From Archangium lipolyticum (GTDB lineage: Bacteria > Myxococcota > Myxococcia > Myxococcales > Myxococcaceae): a stretch of DNA of 64,000 nt. Each line of letters starts with the position of its first letter. Position 1 is the first letter of the stretch. The DNA is taken from NCBI RefSeq assembly GCF_024623785.1, contig NZ_JANKBZ010000015.1, forward strand, positions 1 to 64,000. Reading direction: 5' to 3'. This document shows positions 53,656 through 62,672 of the stretch, in pieces. The notes beneath the pieces are model-generated. The model made no database searches. It had not been told where the DNA came from and was given only the letters and a program-made list of their open reading frames with translations. A program made the translations under genes and the position numbers.

Positions 53656-53732
53656 GCGCTGAACCTCATGGGTGAGGCAGCGTAACATGACCTGATGACA
53701 CGGGAGAGGGCCCCGAGTCCCGGGGCCCGGGC

Positions 53733-54572
53733 TCAGGACACGTTCCAGTCCGTCGGCAGGCCCTCGGACACCAGCAGGGCGTCGAGTCCATCCAGCAGCG
53801 CATGGAGGTTGGGCAGCAGGTCCTGTTCGGGCTGACCCACCGCGCGAATCACCGCCTTCACCTGGGGCTCCAGCGCTGGGGGGCGCTTCGGGCACAGCCG
53901 CCCGATGTGGGCCAGCAGCCGCTTCTCGCCCGGGTGGGGGACGCGGTTCACCGCGAACAGGATGTCGAAGTAGCTCGCCAGCAAGGCGGTCACCCGGTGT
54001 TGCACGCTCACCGGATCCGCCCGGCGCAGCGCGAGCTCGATCTGCTCGAGGTACGAGGACAGCTTGCTGCGCAGCACCGGGTGGTTCTTCGCCACGATGG
54101 CGCGGCGCAGGGGTTCCGGGTAGGGCCCGCGGGCCCGGTCCTGGAGCCGCGCGAGCCACCCCGTGCGGTCGAAGAGCACGCGGGAGTTGCGCAGCGTGTG
54201 CCAGAAGCAGGTGGTGTAGCCGAGCGACGCCTCGAAGCGCACGAGGACGCGCTCCAGCTGGTCCTCCATCCACTCCGGGCTCCACCAGGCGGTGTCCACG
54301 CCCTGGCCGCTCGAATCGATCCACTCGTCGCCGGTGCCGAAGAAGGTGTTGTCGATCTCGGCCCTGCGGGCGGTGGGGAGGATGAGGGCGCGCCGCGCCT
54401 CGGCGGGAGGAGGCGGGCTGGCATAGACGATGAGGTCCAGGTCCGAGAGCGGATCGGCGGCTCCCGTCACGGAGGAACCACCGAGCGCCACGGCGCGAAC
54501 CTGCTCGAAGGAGGAGAAGCGCGCGGCCCACTCACGCGCGAGGGGAGGAACAGTGGAATCGGGTTCAACCAT
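53733..54572 (-). CDS. Nucleotidyltransferase-fold protein
   Basis: This 279-residue protein has the polymerase-beta-type nucleotidyltransferase motif at the N-terminus: LGGSSVTG at about 30-37, then SDLDLIVY at about 43-50, giving the GS...DxD metal site. A third carboxylate may be in the RRAEIDNTF strand. The C-terminal 150 residues are helical (RSKLSSYLEQIELALRR, VTALLASYFDILFAVNR), like DUF4037 and aminoglycoside-type nucleotidyltransferases. No resistance or cell-wall target can be named. It overlaps nothing and is followed 9 bp upstream by the acetyltransferase gene on the same strand, a probable two-gene unit. Confidence 0.82.
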   Translation of the reverse strand: MVEPDSTVPPLAREWAARFSSFEQVRAVALGGSSVTGAADPLSDLDLIVYASPPPPAEARRALILPTARRAEIDNTFFGTGDEWIDSSGQGVDTAWWSPEWMEDQLERVLVRFEASLGYTTCFWHTLRNSRVLFDRTGWLARLQDRARGPYPEPLRRAIVAKNHPVLRSKLSSYLEQIELALRRADPVSVQHRVTALLASYFDILFAVNRVPHPGEKRLLAHIGRLCPKRPPALEPQVKAVIRAVGQPEQDLLPNLHALLDGLDALLVSEGLPTDWNVS

Positions 54573-54581
54573 ACGAGAGGC

Positions 54582-55142
54582 TCAGCGCAGGTTGCGGATG
54601 ACGCGACAGGGGTTGCCGGCGGCGAAGGAATAGGGAGGGATGTCGCGCACCACCACGCTGCCAGCACCGATGGTGGAGCCCTCGCCGATGGTGACACCGG
54701 GGCAGATGATGGAGCCGCCGCCGATCCACACCTTGGAGCCGATGGTGACGGGGCGGCCCAGCTCGGGGCCCTTGATGCGTTCGTCGGGGTCGAGGGGGTG
54801 GGTGGCGGCGTAGATCTGCACGTTGGGCCCCACGGACACGTCATCGCCGATCGTCACCGGATTGCAGTCGAGGATGACGCATTGGAAGTTCATGAACACG
54901 CGAGCGCCCATGCGGATGTGCTCGCCGTAATCACAGAAGAACGGCGGTTCGATCCACGTCCCCGCGCCCACCGCGCCCAGGAGTTGAGAGAGCAGGTTCT
55001 CGCGCAGGGTCGGCTCGTCCTGGGTGGACTGGTTGTAGGCGTGCAGGAGCTTGCGCGCGCGGGCGCGCTCGGCCGTCAGCTGCGGGTCCGTGGCGAGGTA
55101 CAGCTCGCCCGCGAGCATCTTCTCTTTCTCGGTCCGTGCCAT
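54582..55142 (-). CDS. maa: Maltose O-acetyltransferase-family enzyme
   Basis: This 186-residue left-handed beta-helix acetyltransferase starts with the Mac domain (EKEKMLAGELYLATDPQL) found in maltose and galactoside acetyltransferases. Hexapeptide repeats follow (VFMNFQCVILD, VTIGDDVSVGPNVQIYAATHP, VTIGSKVWIGGGSIICPGVTIGEG). It ends AGNPCRVIR. The catalytic His is in YAATHPLD. Length equals that of E. coli Maa (183). It transfers acetyl from acetyl-CoA to a sugar hydroxyl. The ATG at 55142 places the Mac domain at the very N-terminus. Its gene is divergent from the toxin array. Confidence 0.9.
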   Translation of the reverse strand: MARTEKEKMLAGELYLATDPQLTAERARARKLLHAYNQSTQDEPTLRENLLSQLLGAVGAGTWIEPPFFCDYGEHIRMGARVFMNFQCVILDCNPVTIGDDVSVGPNVQIYAATHPLDPDERIKGPELGRPVTIGSKVWIGGGSIICPGVTIGEGSTIGAGSVVVRDIPPYSFAAGNPCRVIRNLR

Positions 55143-55279
55143 GCCCGGCAAGGTGACATGGCGCAGCGGCGCACAGGCACGGCGTTTTGGGCAATTACCC
55201 ACTGGCGAACGGACAGACACCGTGAGGCTGTCAGAGGCGCCAGTAAGGTGGAGGACACGGCTCTCCAGGGAGGCTCGCC

Positions 55280-57052
55280 ATGCACGTGCAGCCCCATTGC
55301 CTCCGCCAACACGGGTGGTGGCTTCCTCCGGCTCTGCTGCACCTGGTGGCCCTGCTGCTGCTGGCCGGGTGCACCTCCGTCACGCCTCGCCTGCTTCGGG
55401 GTGGGCCGCTGCCCGGCCTGAGTCACCGCTCCCTGGCACCTACGCCCTTCCCCAATACGAGCGCCCGACACGCTGTGGCGGGTACACCTCATTCCTCCTC
55501 CTTCGTGCCGGGCGTCGCGAGCACCACGGACGAGGACGAGGAGGAGGACGTTGAAGAGGAGGAGCCCGCACCGGGAGACGTAGCGGGCACACCCGGGCGG
55601 GCAGTCCGCCCGGCTGCTGGTGGGGATGAGCCGGTGGACGACTGGGGAGAGGGCTGGACGGGCTGGCCCGACGGCGTGGGCGATGGCCGCCCCCACACCG
55701 TGCCCATGAGCGTGGACTACTTCCAGGGCTTCCTCGCCCACGTGGGGGTGCCCGCCGACGCTCTGCCCGAGGACGGGCGCACCCTCTGGCCCGAGCAGGC
55801 CCTGCGACTGCTTCCGCACCTGCTCTCCACACCGGTGACATTGGGCAACTTCGCCCAGCGTCGCATGGCGGCCTGGCTGCTGCTGGAGGTGGCCACGAGC
55901 GAGCGGCCCGTGTCGCGCCAGGAGTTGCACGCGCGCATGGACCGCTTCCACCGCCTGCTGGTGCTGCGGCCCGACGGCTACCTGGTGCTGGCCGTCACGG
56001 GCGAGGCCAGACAGAAGGTGGGCGAGGTGAAGGTGGCCCAGGACGGCACGCTGCGCGCCGGCCGCTACGAGGTGGGCCCTTTCTACGCCATCGACGGCAA
56101 CCGTCTGTGGCTGGTGGATGCCGCGCTGGCGGTGCCACGCGGAGCGCTACCGCTCGGTGCCTATGAGCCGGATGACGGCGTGCTGCTGCCCGCGTTGGAG
56201 GGAGCCGCCCTGGCACTGGCGGACACGGTGGAGGGGCTCTACCGCGTCATCTTCCACCCCATCGAAACCGTGGAGGGCCTCGCCCGGTTGCCGGGCGCGG
56301 TGCGCGAGCTGGTGCGCAATGCCCCCGAATATTGGGAGTCCTTCCGGCACAAGCCCTCCGGCGAGCAGGTGCGCGGCGTGTCGCGCGTACTCACCGGAGT
56401 AGTGCTGATGGTGGGCACCGCCGGGGAGGGCGCGGTGCAGGCCGCCACGTGGGGAAGCCGGATGGGACGGCTCACCCTGCCCGTCTTCTCGCTGACGGGC
56501 GAGGGCGTGCTGGCGCTGCGGCTGGTGGCGGTTCCCGGCCGTGCCATCGCCGTGGCGGGCCAGGCGCTCAGCGCCACGTACGTGCTGCACATGGCCAGCA
56601 CGGGCGTGGCCGCGGCGGGCACTGGCTCCTGGACGCCCCCCGTGGGTGGTCCGGGCCAGTGGGTTCCCAAGAAAGAGGGCATGTCAGAGGACGCGCGCAA
56701 GTACCAATCACAGGTGACGGGAGCACCATCCGGCTGGGTGTACCGAATCTTCCTCGATGGCGAGAAAGCTGACTTCGACGGGTACGACCTCAAGACCGGT
56801 GTTCTGTTGGATGCCAAGGGCACCGGGTACGACAAGTGGTTCGACAAGGACTTCAAACACAAACAGTACTACCGGGGTGCCGATGATCTCGTGGAGCGGG
56901 CCCAGAAACAGCTCGAGTTCGCGCGGGGAGTGCCTATTCGATGGCACGTAGCAGAACCCAGAATGGTGGACATCATCAAGAAGCTCTTCGCGAATGCGAG
57001 AATCAACGGTATTGAAGTGGTCTACACGGCACCATTGCCTCGAGGCATGTGA
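55280..57052 (+). CDS. SitA-like lipoprotein toxin 1 with C-terminal Tox-REase-5-type nuclease
   Basis: The product has 590 residues. A lipoprotein signal ends LLLLAGC (Cys31). An acidic DEDEEEDVEEEE stretch and a long conserved region follow, with alternating hydrophobic segments (about 390-450). From residue 465 on the sequence differs from the paralogue at 57859. This C-terminal 126-residue domain has the nuclease core DFDGYD...LLDAKGTGYDK (D511-x-K513) and VPIRWHVAEP, matching restriction-endonuclease-fold toxin 5. The plan equals the SitA toxins of Myxococcus, which pass between kin by outer-membrane exchange. The ATG at 55280 has a GGGAGG site. Immunity gene 3 bases downstream. Confidence 0.85.
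   Translation: MHVQPHCLRQHGWWLPPALLHLVALLLLAGCTSVTPRLLRGGPLPGLSHRSLAPTPFPNTSARHAVAGTPHSSSFVPGVASTTDEDEEEDVEEEEPAPGDVAGTPGRAVRPAAGGDEPVDDWGEGWTGWPDGVGDGRPHTVPMSVDYFQGFLAHVGVPADALPEDGRTLWPEQALRLLPHLLSTPVTLGNFAQRRMAAWLLLEVATSERPVSRQELHARMDRFHRLLVLRPDGYLVLAVTGEARQKVGEVKVAQDGTLRAGRYEVGPFYAIDGNRLWLVDAALAVPRGALPLGAYEPDDGVLLPALEGAALALADTVEGLYRVIFHPIETVEGLARLPGAVRELVRNAPEYWESFRHKPSGEQVRGVSRVLTGVVLMVGTAGEGAVQAATWGSRMGRLTLPVFSLTGEGVLALRLVAVPGRAIAVAGQALSATYVLHMASTGVAAAGTGSWTPPVGGPGQWVPKKEGMSEDARKYQSQVTGAPSGWVYRIFLDGEKADFDGYDLKTGVLLDAKGTGYDKWFDKDFKHKQYYRGADDLVERAQKQLEFARGVPIRWHVAEPRMVDIIKKLFANARINGIEVVYTAPLPRGM
55287..56673 (+). repeat. Direct repeat A, copy 1 (toxin N-terminal region)
   Basis: About 1.39 kb recurs at 57860-59246 (offset 2573 bp). 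By eye and at protein level the two copies look identical, and identity stops sharply at the toxin-domain boundary. Confidence 0.85.
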
Positions 57053-57055
57053 TTC

Positions 57056-57784
57056 ATGAGGGAAACCTACGTTGCTGGAGCCTACTGGCCAGCTCGCGCG
57101 GAAACCGCCGAGCAGTGTGCCCGGCGCGCGGAGACCTTCTTCCGTCTGCTCTCGCGTTGTGACGCCAGCTATACGCGCTGGTTCGAGAAGGATTACTCGC
57201 TCGAGAAAGCGCTCCAGCTCCAGTTCGAGCCCACCTACGAAACCTTCCTGCGCTTCTTCGGGGAGAAGAAGTATCGGCGGGGAAAGACAGACAAGGGTGG
57301 ATTCAGCTTTGGAGCCTGGAATGGGGATGAGGAAGGCAGCAACATCATGCTCACCTGCGGCACCAGCTCCCGATATTTCCCCAACATATGCCTTCTCCAT
57401 CTGCCCTCGACGGATACTGAGGCGGGGCGGATACTTTCCGCGCCCGTGATGACAGAGGTGGTACGCGCCATGGTGTTGGCCTGGGAGCCAGACGATGGCG
57501 GTGTCTTCTCGGACGCCTACCAGGAATCCAGGAACGACCCCGTGGGGATCCCGCGCACGGGCTGGCTGATGTACCTCTCGCGCCGCCGGGGAGAGGTGCC
57601 CCCCCTGCCCGCGCCCGTGCGCGTCGAGCCCGTGGAGGACAAGGGCTCGCTCGTCATTCTCACCCCCGAGCGCTTCACCGTGGACGACCCGGCCCATGTC
57701 GCCCTGGCCGATGAAGTGCGCGCACTGCTCGACCGGGCCGGTCTGTTGAAGGAGCCCGGCGCCTACTCCTCCATCCCTTCGTAA
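57056..57784 (+). CDS. Imm52-type immunity protein 1
   Basis: This 242-residue cytosolic protein is encoded 3 bases after the toxin. Its N-terminal half (YVAGAYWPARAETAEQCARR, FLRFFGEKKY) is specific, and its C-terminal half (from about residue 165, RTGWLMYLSRRRG onward) is almost the same as in the second immunity protein. The N-terminal features fit Imm52, a family known to accompany Tox-REase-5 toxins. It should bind and block the nuclease of its own module. The conserved C-terminus probably shapes the fold while the variable half sets specificity. Confidence 0.82.
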   Translation: MRETYVAGAYWPARAETAEQCARRAETFFRLLSRCDASYTRWFEKDYSLEKALQLQFEPTYETFLRFFGEKKYRRGKTDKGGFSFGAWNGDEEGSNIMLTCGTSSRYFPNICLLHLPSTDTEAGRILSAPVMTEVVRAMVLAWEPDDGGVFSDAYQESRNDPVGIPRTGWLMYLSRRRGEVPPLPAPVRVEPVEDKGSLVILTPERFTVDDPAHVALADEVRALLDRAGLLKEPGAYSSIPS

Positions 57785-57858
57785 TCCACGTTCCCGGACG
57801 GTGCGGGGCACTCCATTCCTCACGGAGCACGCATCCCATGCTGACCAGGAGGTCGCCA
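57551..57858 (+). repeat. Direct repeat B, copy 1 (immunity C-terminus plus spacer)
   Basis: Closely matches 60115-60421 with scattered substitutions and one small indel. The spacer includes the AGGAGG ribosome site of the next toxin gene. Confidence 0.75.
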
Positions 57859-59604
57859 TTGCAGCCCCATTGCCTCCGCCAACACGGGTGGTGGCTTCCT
57901 CCGGCTCTGCTGCACCTGGTGGCCCTGCTGCTGCTGGCCGGGTGCACCTCCGTCACGCCTCGCCTGCTTCGGGGTGGGCCGCTGCCCGGCCTGAGTCACC
58001 GCTCCCTGGCACCTACGCCCTTCCCCAATACGAGCGCCCGACACGCTGTGGCGGGTACACCTCATTCCTCCTCCTTCGTGCCGGGCGTCGCGAGCACCAC
58101 GGACGAGGACGAGGAGGAGGACGTTGAAGAGGAGGAGCCCGCACCGGGAGACGTAGCGGGCACACCCGGGCGGGCAGTCCGCCCGGCTGCTGGTGGGGAT
58201 GAGCCGGTGGACGACTGGGGAGAGGGCTGGACGGGCTGGCCCGACGGCGTGGGCGATGGCCGCCCCCACACCGTGCCCATGAGCGTGGACTACTTCCAGG
58301 GCTTCCTCGCCCACGTGGGGGTGCCCGCCGACGCTCTGCCCGAGGACGGGCGCACCCTCTGGCCCGAGCAGGCCCTGCGACTGCTTCCGCACCTGCTCTC
58401 CACACCGGTGACATTGGGCAACTTCGCCCAGCGTCGCATGGCGGCCTGGCTGCTGCTGGAGGTGGCCACGAGCGAGCGGCCCGTGTCGCGCCAGGAGTTG
58501 CACGCGCGCATGGACCGCTTCCACCGCCTGCTGGTGCTGCGGCCCGACGGCTACCTGGTGCTGGCCGTCACGGGCGAGGCCAGACAGAAGGTGGGCGAGG
58601 TGAAGGTGGCCCAGGACGGCACGCTGCGCGCCGGCCGCTACGAGGTGGGCCCTTTCTACGCCATCGACGGCAACCGTCTGTGGCTGGTGGATGCCGCGCT
58701 GGCGGTGCCACGCGGAGCGCTACCGCTCGGTGCCTATGAGCCGGATGACGGCGTGCTGCTGCCCGCGTTGGAGGGAGCCGCCCTGGCACTGGCGGACACG
58801 GTGGAGGGGCTCTACCGCGTCATCTTCCACCCCATCGAAACCGTGGAGGGCCTCGCCCGGTTGCCGGGCGCGGTGCGCGAGCTGGTGCGCAATGCCCCCG
58901 AATATTGGGAGTCCTTCCGGCACAAGCCCTCCGGCGAGCAGGTGCGCGGCGTGTCGCGCGTACTCACCGGAGTAGTGCTGATGGTGGGCACCGCCGGGGA
59001 GGGCGCGGTGCAGGCCGCCACGTGGGGAAGCCGGATGGGACGGCTCACCCTGCCCGTCTTCTCGCTGACGGGCGAGGGCGTGCTGGCGCTGCGGCTGGTG
59101 GCGGTTCCCGGCCGTGCCATCGCCGTGGCGGGCCAGGCGCTCAGCGCCACGTACGTGCTGCACATGGCCAGCACGGGCGTGGCCGCGGCGGGCACTGGCT
59201 CCTGGACGCCCCCCGTGGGTGGTCCGGGCCAGTGGGTTCCCAAGAACGAGCACATGTCGGCCCGCTCACGCAAGTTCCAGAACAAGGTGACGAAGGCCCC
59301 CGCCGGCTGGGTGTACCGCGTCCTCTTCGGTGGCGAGAAGGCGGACTTCGACGGCTTCGCGGAAGGTGTCCTGCTGGAGACCAAGGGCCTGGGCTACGAC
59401 AAACACTTCGACTCGAACCTCAAAGCCAAGCAGTATTTCGAGGGCGCTGCGAGACTTGTCAGACAGGCCGCACGACAGAGCCGGGTAGCCAACGGCACCC
59501 CCATCCGATGGCATGTGGCCGAGCCCAGAATGGTCGATATCCTCAAGACGATCTTCGAGGCTGAAAGAATCAAAGGCATTGACGTCGTCTACACACCACC
59601 GTAG
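57859..59604 (+). CDS. SitA-like lipoprotein toxin 2 with divergent Tox-REase-5-type nuclease
   Basis: This protein of about 581 residues is identical to toxin 1 from its lipoprotein signal through the long central region. It then diverges after the GQWVPK stretch. Its nuclease domain keeps the same core with changes: ADFDGFAEGVLLETKGLGYDK, where ExK replaces DxK and the loop is two residues shorter. The start is taken as TTG at 57859 because AGGAGG lies 6 bases upstream; ATG 57838 has no ribosome site and would add seven residues (MLTRRSP). Toxin 1 uses an ATG at the equivalent place. Its immunity gene begins 15 bases after its stop. Confidence 0.83.
   Translation: MQPHCLRQHGWWLPPALLHLVALLLLAGCTSVTPRLLRGGPLPGLSHRSLAPTPFPNTSARHAVAGTPHSSSFVPGVASTTDEDEEEDVEEEEPAPGDVAGTPGRAVRPAAGGDEPVDDWGEGWTGWPDGVGDGRPHTVPMSVDYFQGFLAHVGVPADALPEDGRTLWPEQALRLLPHLLSTPVTLGNFAQRRMAAWLLLEVATSERPVSRQELHARMDRFHRLLVLRPDGYLVLAVTGEARQKVGEVKVAQDGTLRAGRYEVGPFYAIDGNRLWLVDAALAVPRGALPLGAYEPDDGVLLPALEGAALALADTVEGLYRVIFHPIETVEGLARLPGAVRELVRNAPEYWESFRHKPSGEQVRGVSRVLTGVVLMVGTAGEGAVQAATWGSRMGRLTLPVFSLTGEGVLALRLVAVPGRAIAVAGQALSATYVLHMASTGVAAAGTGSWTPPVGGPGQWVPKNEHMSARSRKFQNKVTKAPAGWVYRVLFGGEKADFDGFAEGVLLETKGLGYDKHFDSNLKAKQYFEGAARLVRQAARQSRVANGTPIRWHVAEPRMVDILKTIFEAERIKGIDVVYTPP
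57860..59246 (+). repeat. Direct repeat A, copy 2 (toxin N-terminal region)
   Basis: Second copy of the 1.39-kb repeat at 55287-56673; see that entry. Confidence 0.85.
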
Positions 59605-59619
59605 CCATGGGTCACACTC

Positions 59620-60348
59620 ATGAAAGAGACCTTCTACGCGGGTGTTTATTGGCCGGGCCGCAAGGAGTCAGCCGAGGAGTGTGCCCGGCGTGCGGAGAGA
59701 TTCTTCCGTCTGCTCGCGCAGTGCGACCCCATCTACATCCGCTGGTTCGAACAGGCGAACTCCCTCAAGAAGGCGCTCCAGCTCCAGTTCGAGCCCACCT
59801 ACGAAACGTTCCTGCGCTTTTTCAAAAGCAAGAAGTATCAGGAGGGTCCGGCTGGCTTCTCCTTCAGCGCGTGGACGGGACACGTTGAGGATGGACAAGG
59901 TGGCGTGATCAGCTTGAGCTGTGGCTCCATCTACGACTCACCCCCAAACAGGTGCCTTCTCCATCCTCCCCATGCCGGCCCGGAGGAGCAACGCATCCTC
60001 ACCGCGCCCGTTCTAACCCAGATGATGCGGGCCCTGATTCTGGCCTGGGAACCAGACGATGGTGGGGTCTTCTCGGATGCCTACCAGAGGCTGCGAAAAG
60101 AACCCGTGGGGCCCCCGCGCACGGGCTGGCTGATGTACCTCTCGCGCCGCCGGGGACAGGTGCCTCCCCTGCCCGCCCCTGTGCGCGTCGAGCCCGTGGA
60201 GGACAAGGGCTCGCTCGTCATTCTCACCCCCGAGCGCTTCACCGTGGACGACCCGGCCCATGTCGCCCTGGCCGATGAAGTGCGCGCACTGCTCGACCGG
60301 GCCGGCCTGTTGAAGGAGTCCAGCGCTCATACCTCCGTCCCGTCGTAA
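59620..60348 (+). CDS. Imm52-type immunity protein 2
   Basis: The product has 242 residues, the same length as immunity protein 1. The first two thirds are similar but clearly diverged (YAGVYWPGRKESAEECARR, FLRFFKSKKY), and the last third is nearly identical. This is the pattern expected when immunity specificity changes along with the toxin domain. It should protect against toxin 2 and not toxin 1. The stop is followed by a spacer nearly identical to the one after immunity gene 1, although no third toxin follows. Confidence 0.82.
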   Translation: MKETFYAGVYWPGRKESAEECARRAERFFRLLAQCDPIYIRWFEQANSLKKALQLQFEPTYETFLRFFKSKKYQEGPAGFSFSAWTGHVEDGQGGVISLSCGSIYDSPPNRCLLHPPHAGPEEQRILTAPVLTQMMRALILAWEPDDGGVFSDAYQRLRKEPVGPPRTGWLMYLSRRRGQVPPLPAPVRVEPVEDKGSLVILTPERFTVDDPAHVALADEVRALLDRAGLLKESSAHTSVPS

Positions 60349-60421
60349 TCCACGTTCCCGGACGGCGCGTGGCACTCCAATCTTCCGGAGCGCTCATCCC
60401 GTGCTGGCCAGGAGGCCGTCA
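60115..60421 (+). repeat. Direct repeat B, copy 2 (immunity C-terminus plus spacer remnant)
   Basis: Matches 57551-57858. It ends with the AGGAGG site where a further toxin copy would start; instead the histidine kinase gene follows. Confidence 0.75.
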
Positions 60422-60440
60422 TCGTGCCTATCACCACTCC

Positions 60441-62402
60441 ATGGGCGCACTGGCCGACCTCCTCACCACGCGGCGGGAGGACATCCTGCAGCGGTTCGAG
60501 CGCACGGTCCGGACCCATCTCCCGACCGAGGGGCTGACGCGCTCCGCCATCATCGACACGATTCCAGCGCTGCTCGAGGAGATGCACGTGCTCCTCCGGG
60601 GCCTCGACAGGGGAGAGGCCTCTCCCACGGACCGCCTCCACGTGAGCCAGAGGGCGGAGGAGCACCGGGCCCAGCGGCACGATCTCGGCTACAGCGTCAC
60701 GCAGATCGTCCACGAGTACGGCCTGCTGCGCGACTGCATCCTCGAGCTGGTGGAGGAGACCGGCGGCGCGCCCGGCATGGCGGAGCAGCGGGCCTTCCAC
60801 CGCTGCCTGGACTCCGCGATGACCGAGACCGTCACCGAGGCCAGCCGCAGGCGCGACGAGGAGCGCCGCGCGGCGGAGGAGGAGCGGTCGGCACTGCTGA
60901 ACCGCGAGCGCGCCGCCCGGGCCGAGTCCGAGGAGCAACGGACCCTGCTGGAGGGCATCATCGCGCAGAGCGGTGACGGCATCATGGTGGCGGACGCCCA
61001 GGGCGTGCTGCGCCTCTTCAACCCGGAGGCCGAGCGGCAACACGGCATGCCCCTCCACCCGCTGCCCGTCTCGCAGTGGCAGCAGTACGGGTTGATCGAC
61101 GAGGAGGGCCGTCCCCTTCCCCTGGAGCGGATCCCCCTCTACCGAGCGCTTCAGGGCGAATACGTCCGGGACGAGTCCACCTGGATCCGCCGGCCGGATG
61201 GCACGCGGCTGCCCATCACCATCACGGCCCGGCCCCTGCGGCGGCCCGACGGCTCCCCGGGTGGCGCGGTGGCCTCCACCCGCGACGTGGCGATGCGGCG
61301 CGCCCTGGCCCAGGAGCGCGAGGAGGCGCTGGCGCTGCTCGACATCCTCCTGGCCACCGCGCCGGTGGGCCTGTCCTTCCTCGACAGGGACCTGCGCTAC
61401 GTGCGCATCAACCACGCGCTCGCCACCATCAACGGCGTGCCCGCCGAGCAGTCGCTCGGACGCACTCCGTGGGAGATCATCCCGGAGCTCGCCCGCCTCA
61501 ACGAGCCCCACTACCGGCATGTCCTGGCGACCGGCGAGCCGGTGCTCAACGTGGAGATCTCCGGCTCCACGGCGGGCCGGGGAGGCCAGCCCGGCCACTA
61601 CCTGGTGAGCTACTACCCGGTGAAGGACCGCGAGGGCCGCGTCTCCATGGTGGGCACGGTGGTGGTGGACATCACCGAGCGCAAGCGCTTCGAGGAGCGG
61701 TTGCGCCAGACGGCGGAGTTCCGCGAGCGCTTCCTCGGCATCGTCAGCCACGACCTGCGCAACCCCCTGGGCGTCATCACCCTGTCGGCCAACATGCTGC
61801 TGCGCCAGGAGACGCTGCCCGAGCGCGCCCTGCGGCTCTCCCAGCGCATCACCCTCAACGCCGAGCTGATGGGGCGGATGATCGGCGACCTGTTGGATCT
61901 CACGCGCGGGCGGCTGGGGGGCGGCATCCCCATCGCCCCCGCCCCCGTGGACCTGGGCCTGCTGGGCCGGCGCGTCCTGGGCGAGCTGGAGGTGACGCAC
62001 CCGGCGCGCGAGCTGCGGCTGGAGGCGCGGGGCGACCTCCAGGGCGAGTGGGACCAGGACCGGCTGGCCCAGCTGCTCGGCAACCTGCTGCGCAACGCCC
62101 TGGACTACAGCCCCGAGGACACGCCCGTCACGCTGACCCTCCAGGACGAGGGCCCGAGCATCCGCATCGAGGTGGGCAACCGGGGCGAGCCCATCCCCGT
62201 CGAGCTGCTGCCCGCCCTCTTCGAGCCCTTCCGCCGGGGGGAGCTGCGCGGTCACAGGCGCTCCTCCGGGCTGGGGTTGGGGCTCTACATCGTCCAGCAG
62301 ATCGCCCTGGCGCACGCAGGCACCATCGAGGCGCGCTCGACGCGCGAGGAGGGCACGGTGTTCACCGTACGACTGCCCCGGCTCGTGCCCCAACGCGAGT
62401 GA
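60441..62402 (+). CDS. Cytosolic PAS-domain histidine kinase
   Basis: The product has 653 residues. An N-terminal helical domain at about 1-130 (RREDILQRFERTVRTHL, HDLGYSVTQIVHEYGLLRDCI) resembles the RsbRD-like unit of some sensor kinases. Next come a coiled coil (about 130-175), PAS 1 (about 175-295, ending with DVAMRR), PAS 2 (about 300-425, ending VVVDITERKRFEERL), HisKA with FLGIVSHDLRNPLG (H437), and an ATPase domain (LLGNLLRNALDYS, GLGLGLYIVQQI). There is no membrane helix. The start is ATG 60441; an in-frame GTG at 60369 lies inside the repeated spacer and is less likely. The receiver at 62673, 270 bp downstream, is the probable partner. Confidence 0.93.
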   Translation: MGALADLLTTRREDILQRFERTVRTHLPTEGLTRSAIIDTIPALLEEMHVLLRGLDRGEASPTDRLHVSQRAEEHRAQRHDLGYSVTQIVHEYGLLRDCILELVEETGGAPGMAEQRAFHRCLDSAMTETVTEASRRRDEERRAAEEERSALLNRERAARAESEEQRTLLEGIIAQSGDGIMVADAQGVLRLFNPEAERQHGMPLHPLPVSQWQQYGLIDEEGRPLPLERIPLYRALQGEYVRDESTWIRRPDGTRLPITITARPLRRPDGSPGGAVASTRDVAMRRALAQEREEALALLDILLATAPVGLSFLDRDLRYVRINHALATINGVPAEQSLGRTPWEIIPELARLNEPHYRHVLATGEPVLNVEISGSTAGRGGQPGHYLVSYYPVKDREGRVSMVGTVVVDITERKRFEERLRQTAEFRERFLGIVSHDLRNPLGVITLSANMLLRQETLPERALRLSQRITLNAELMGRMIGDLLDLTRGRLGGGIPIAPAPVDLGLLGRRVLGELEVTHPARELRLEARGDLQGEWDQDRLAQLLGNLLRNALDYSPEDTPVTLTLQDEGPSIRIEVGNRGEPIPVELLPALFEPFRRGELRGHRRSSGLGLGLYIVQQIALAHAGTIEARSTREEGTVFTVRLPRLVPQRE

Positions 62403-62672
62403 GCGTCCGGGCGGACTCCCCACGGGAGCCCCTGCTCGCTCGCCCGCCTTGTTGGCTTCCTGGCTTTGCCCGGCTCGCCGGACTCATGCCCGCAGGCTCT
62501 TCCTCGCTTTGCACAGAACCCCGGGCTGCGGACGTCGGATTTGTGGCCTCCGGATACGGTTCTGGTGGGGGAGGGACTCCCACTGTGGGGCCGAGACGGT
62601 ATTCTTGAGGCCCGCAGCCATTGGCTGCCTCTGTCGAAAACCATCTCTGCCCATCCTCCAAGAGGAGCCCCC

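Noticed and set aside
62403-62672. Small gene or RNA in the gap between the PAS kinase and its receiver
   Set aside because: No frame has a ribosome site or plausible composition and no stable structure stands out; treated as leader sequence.
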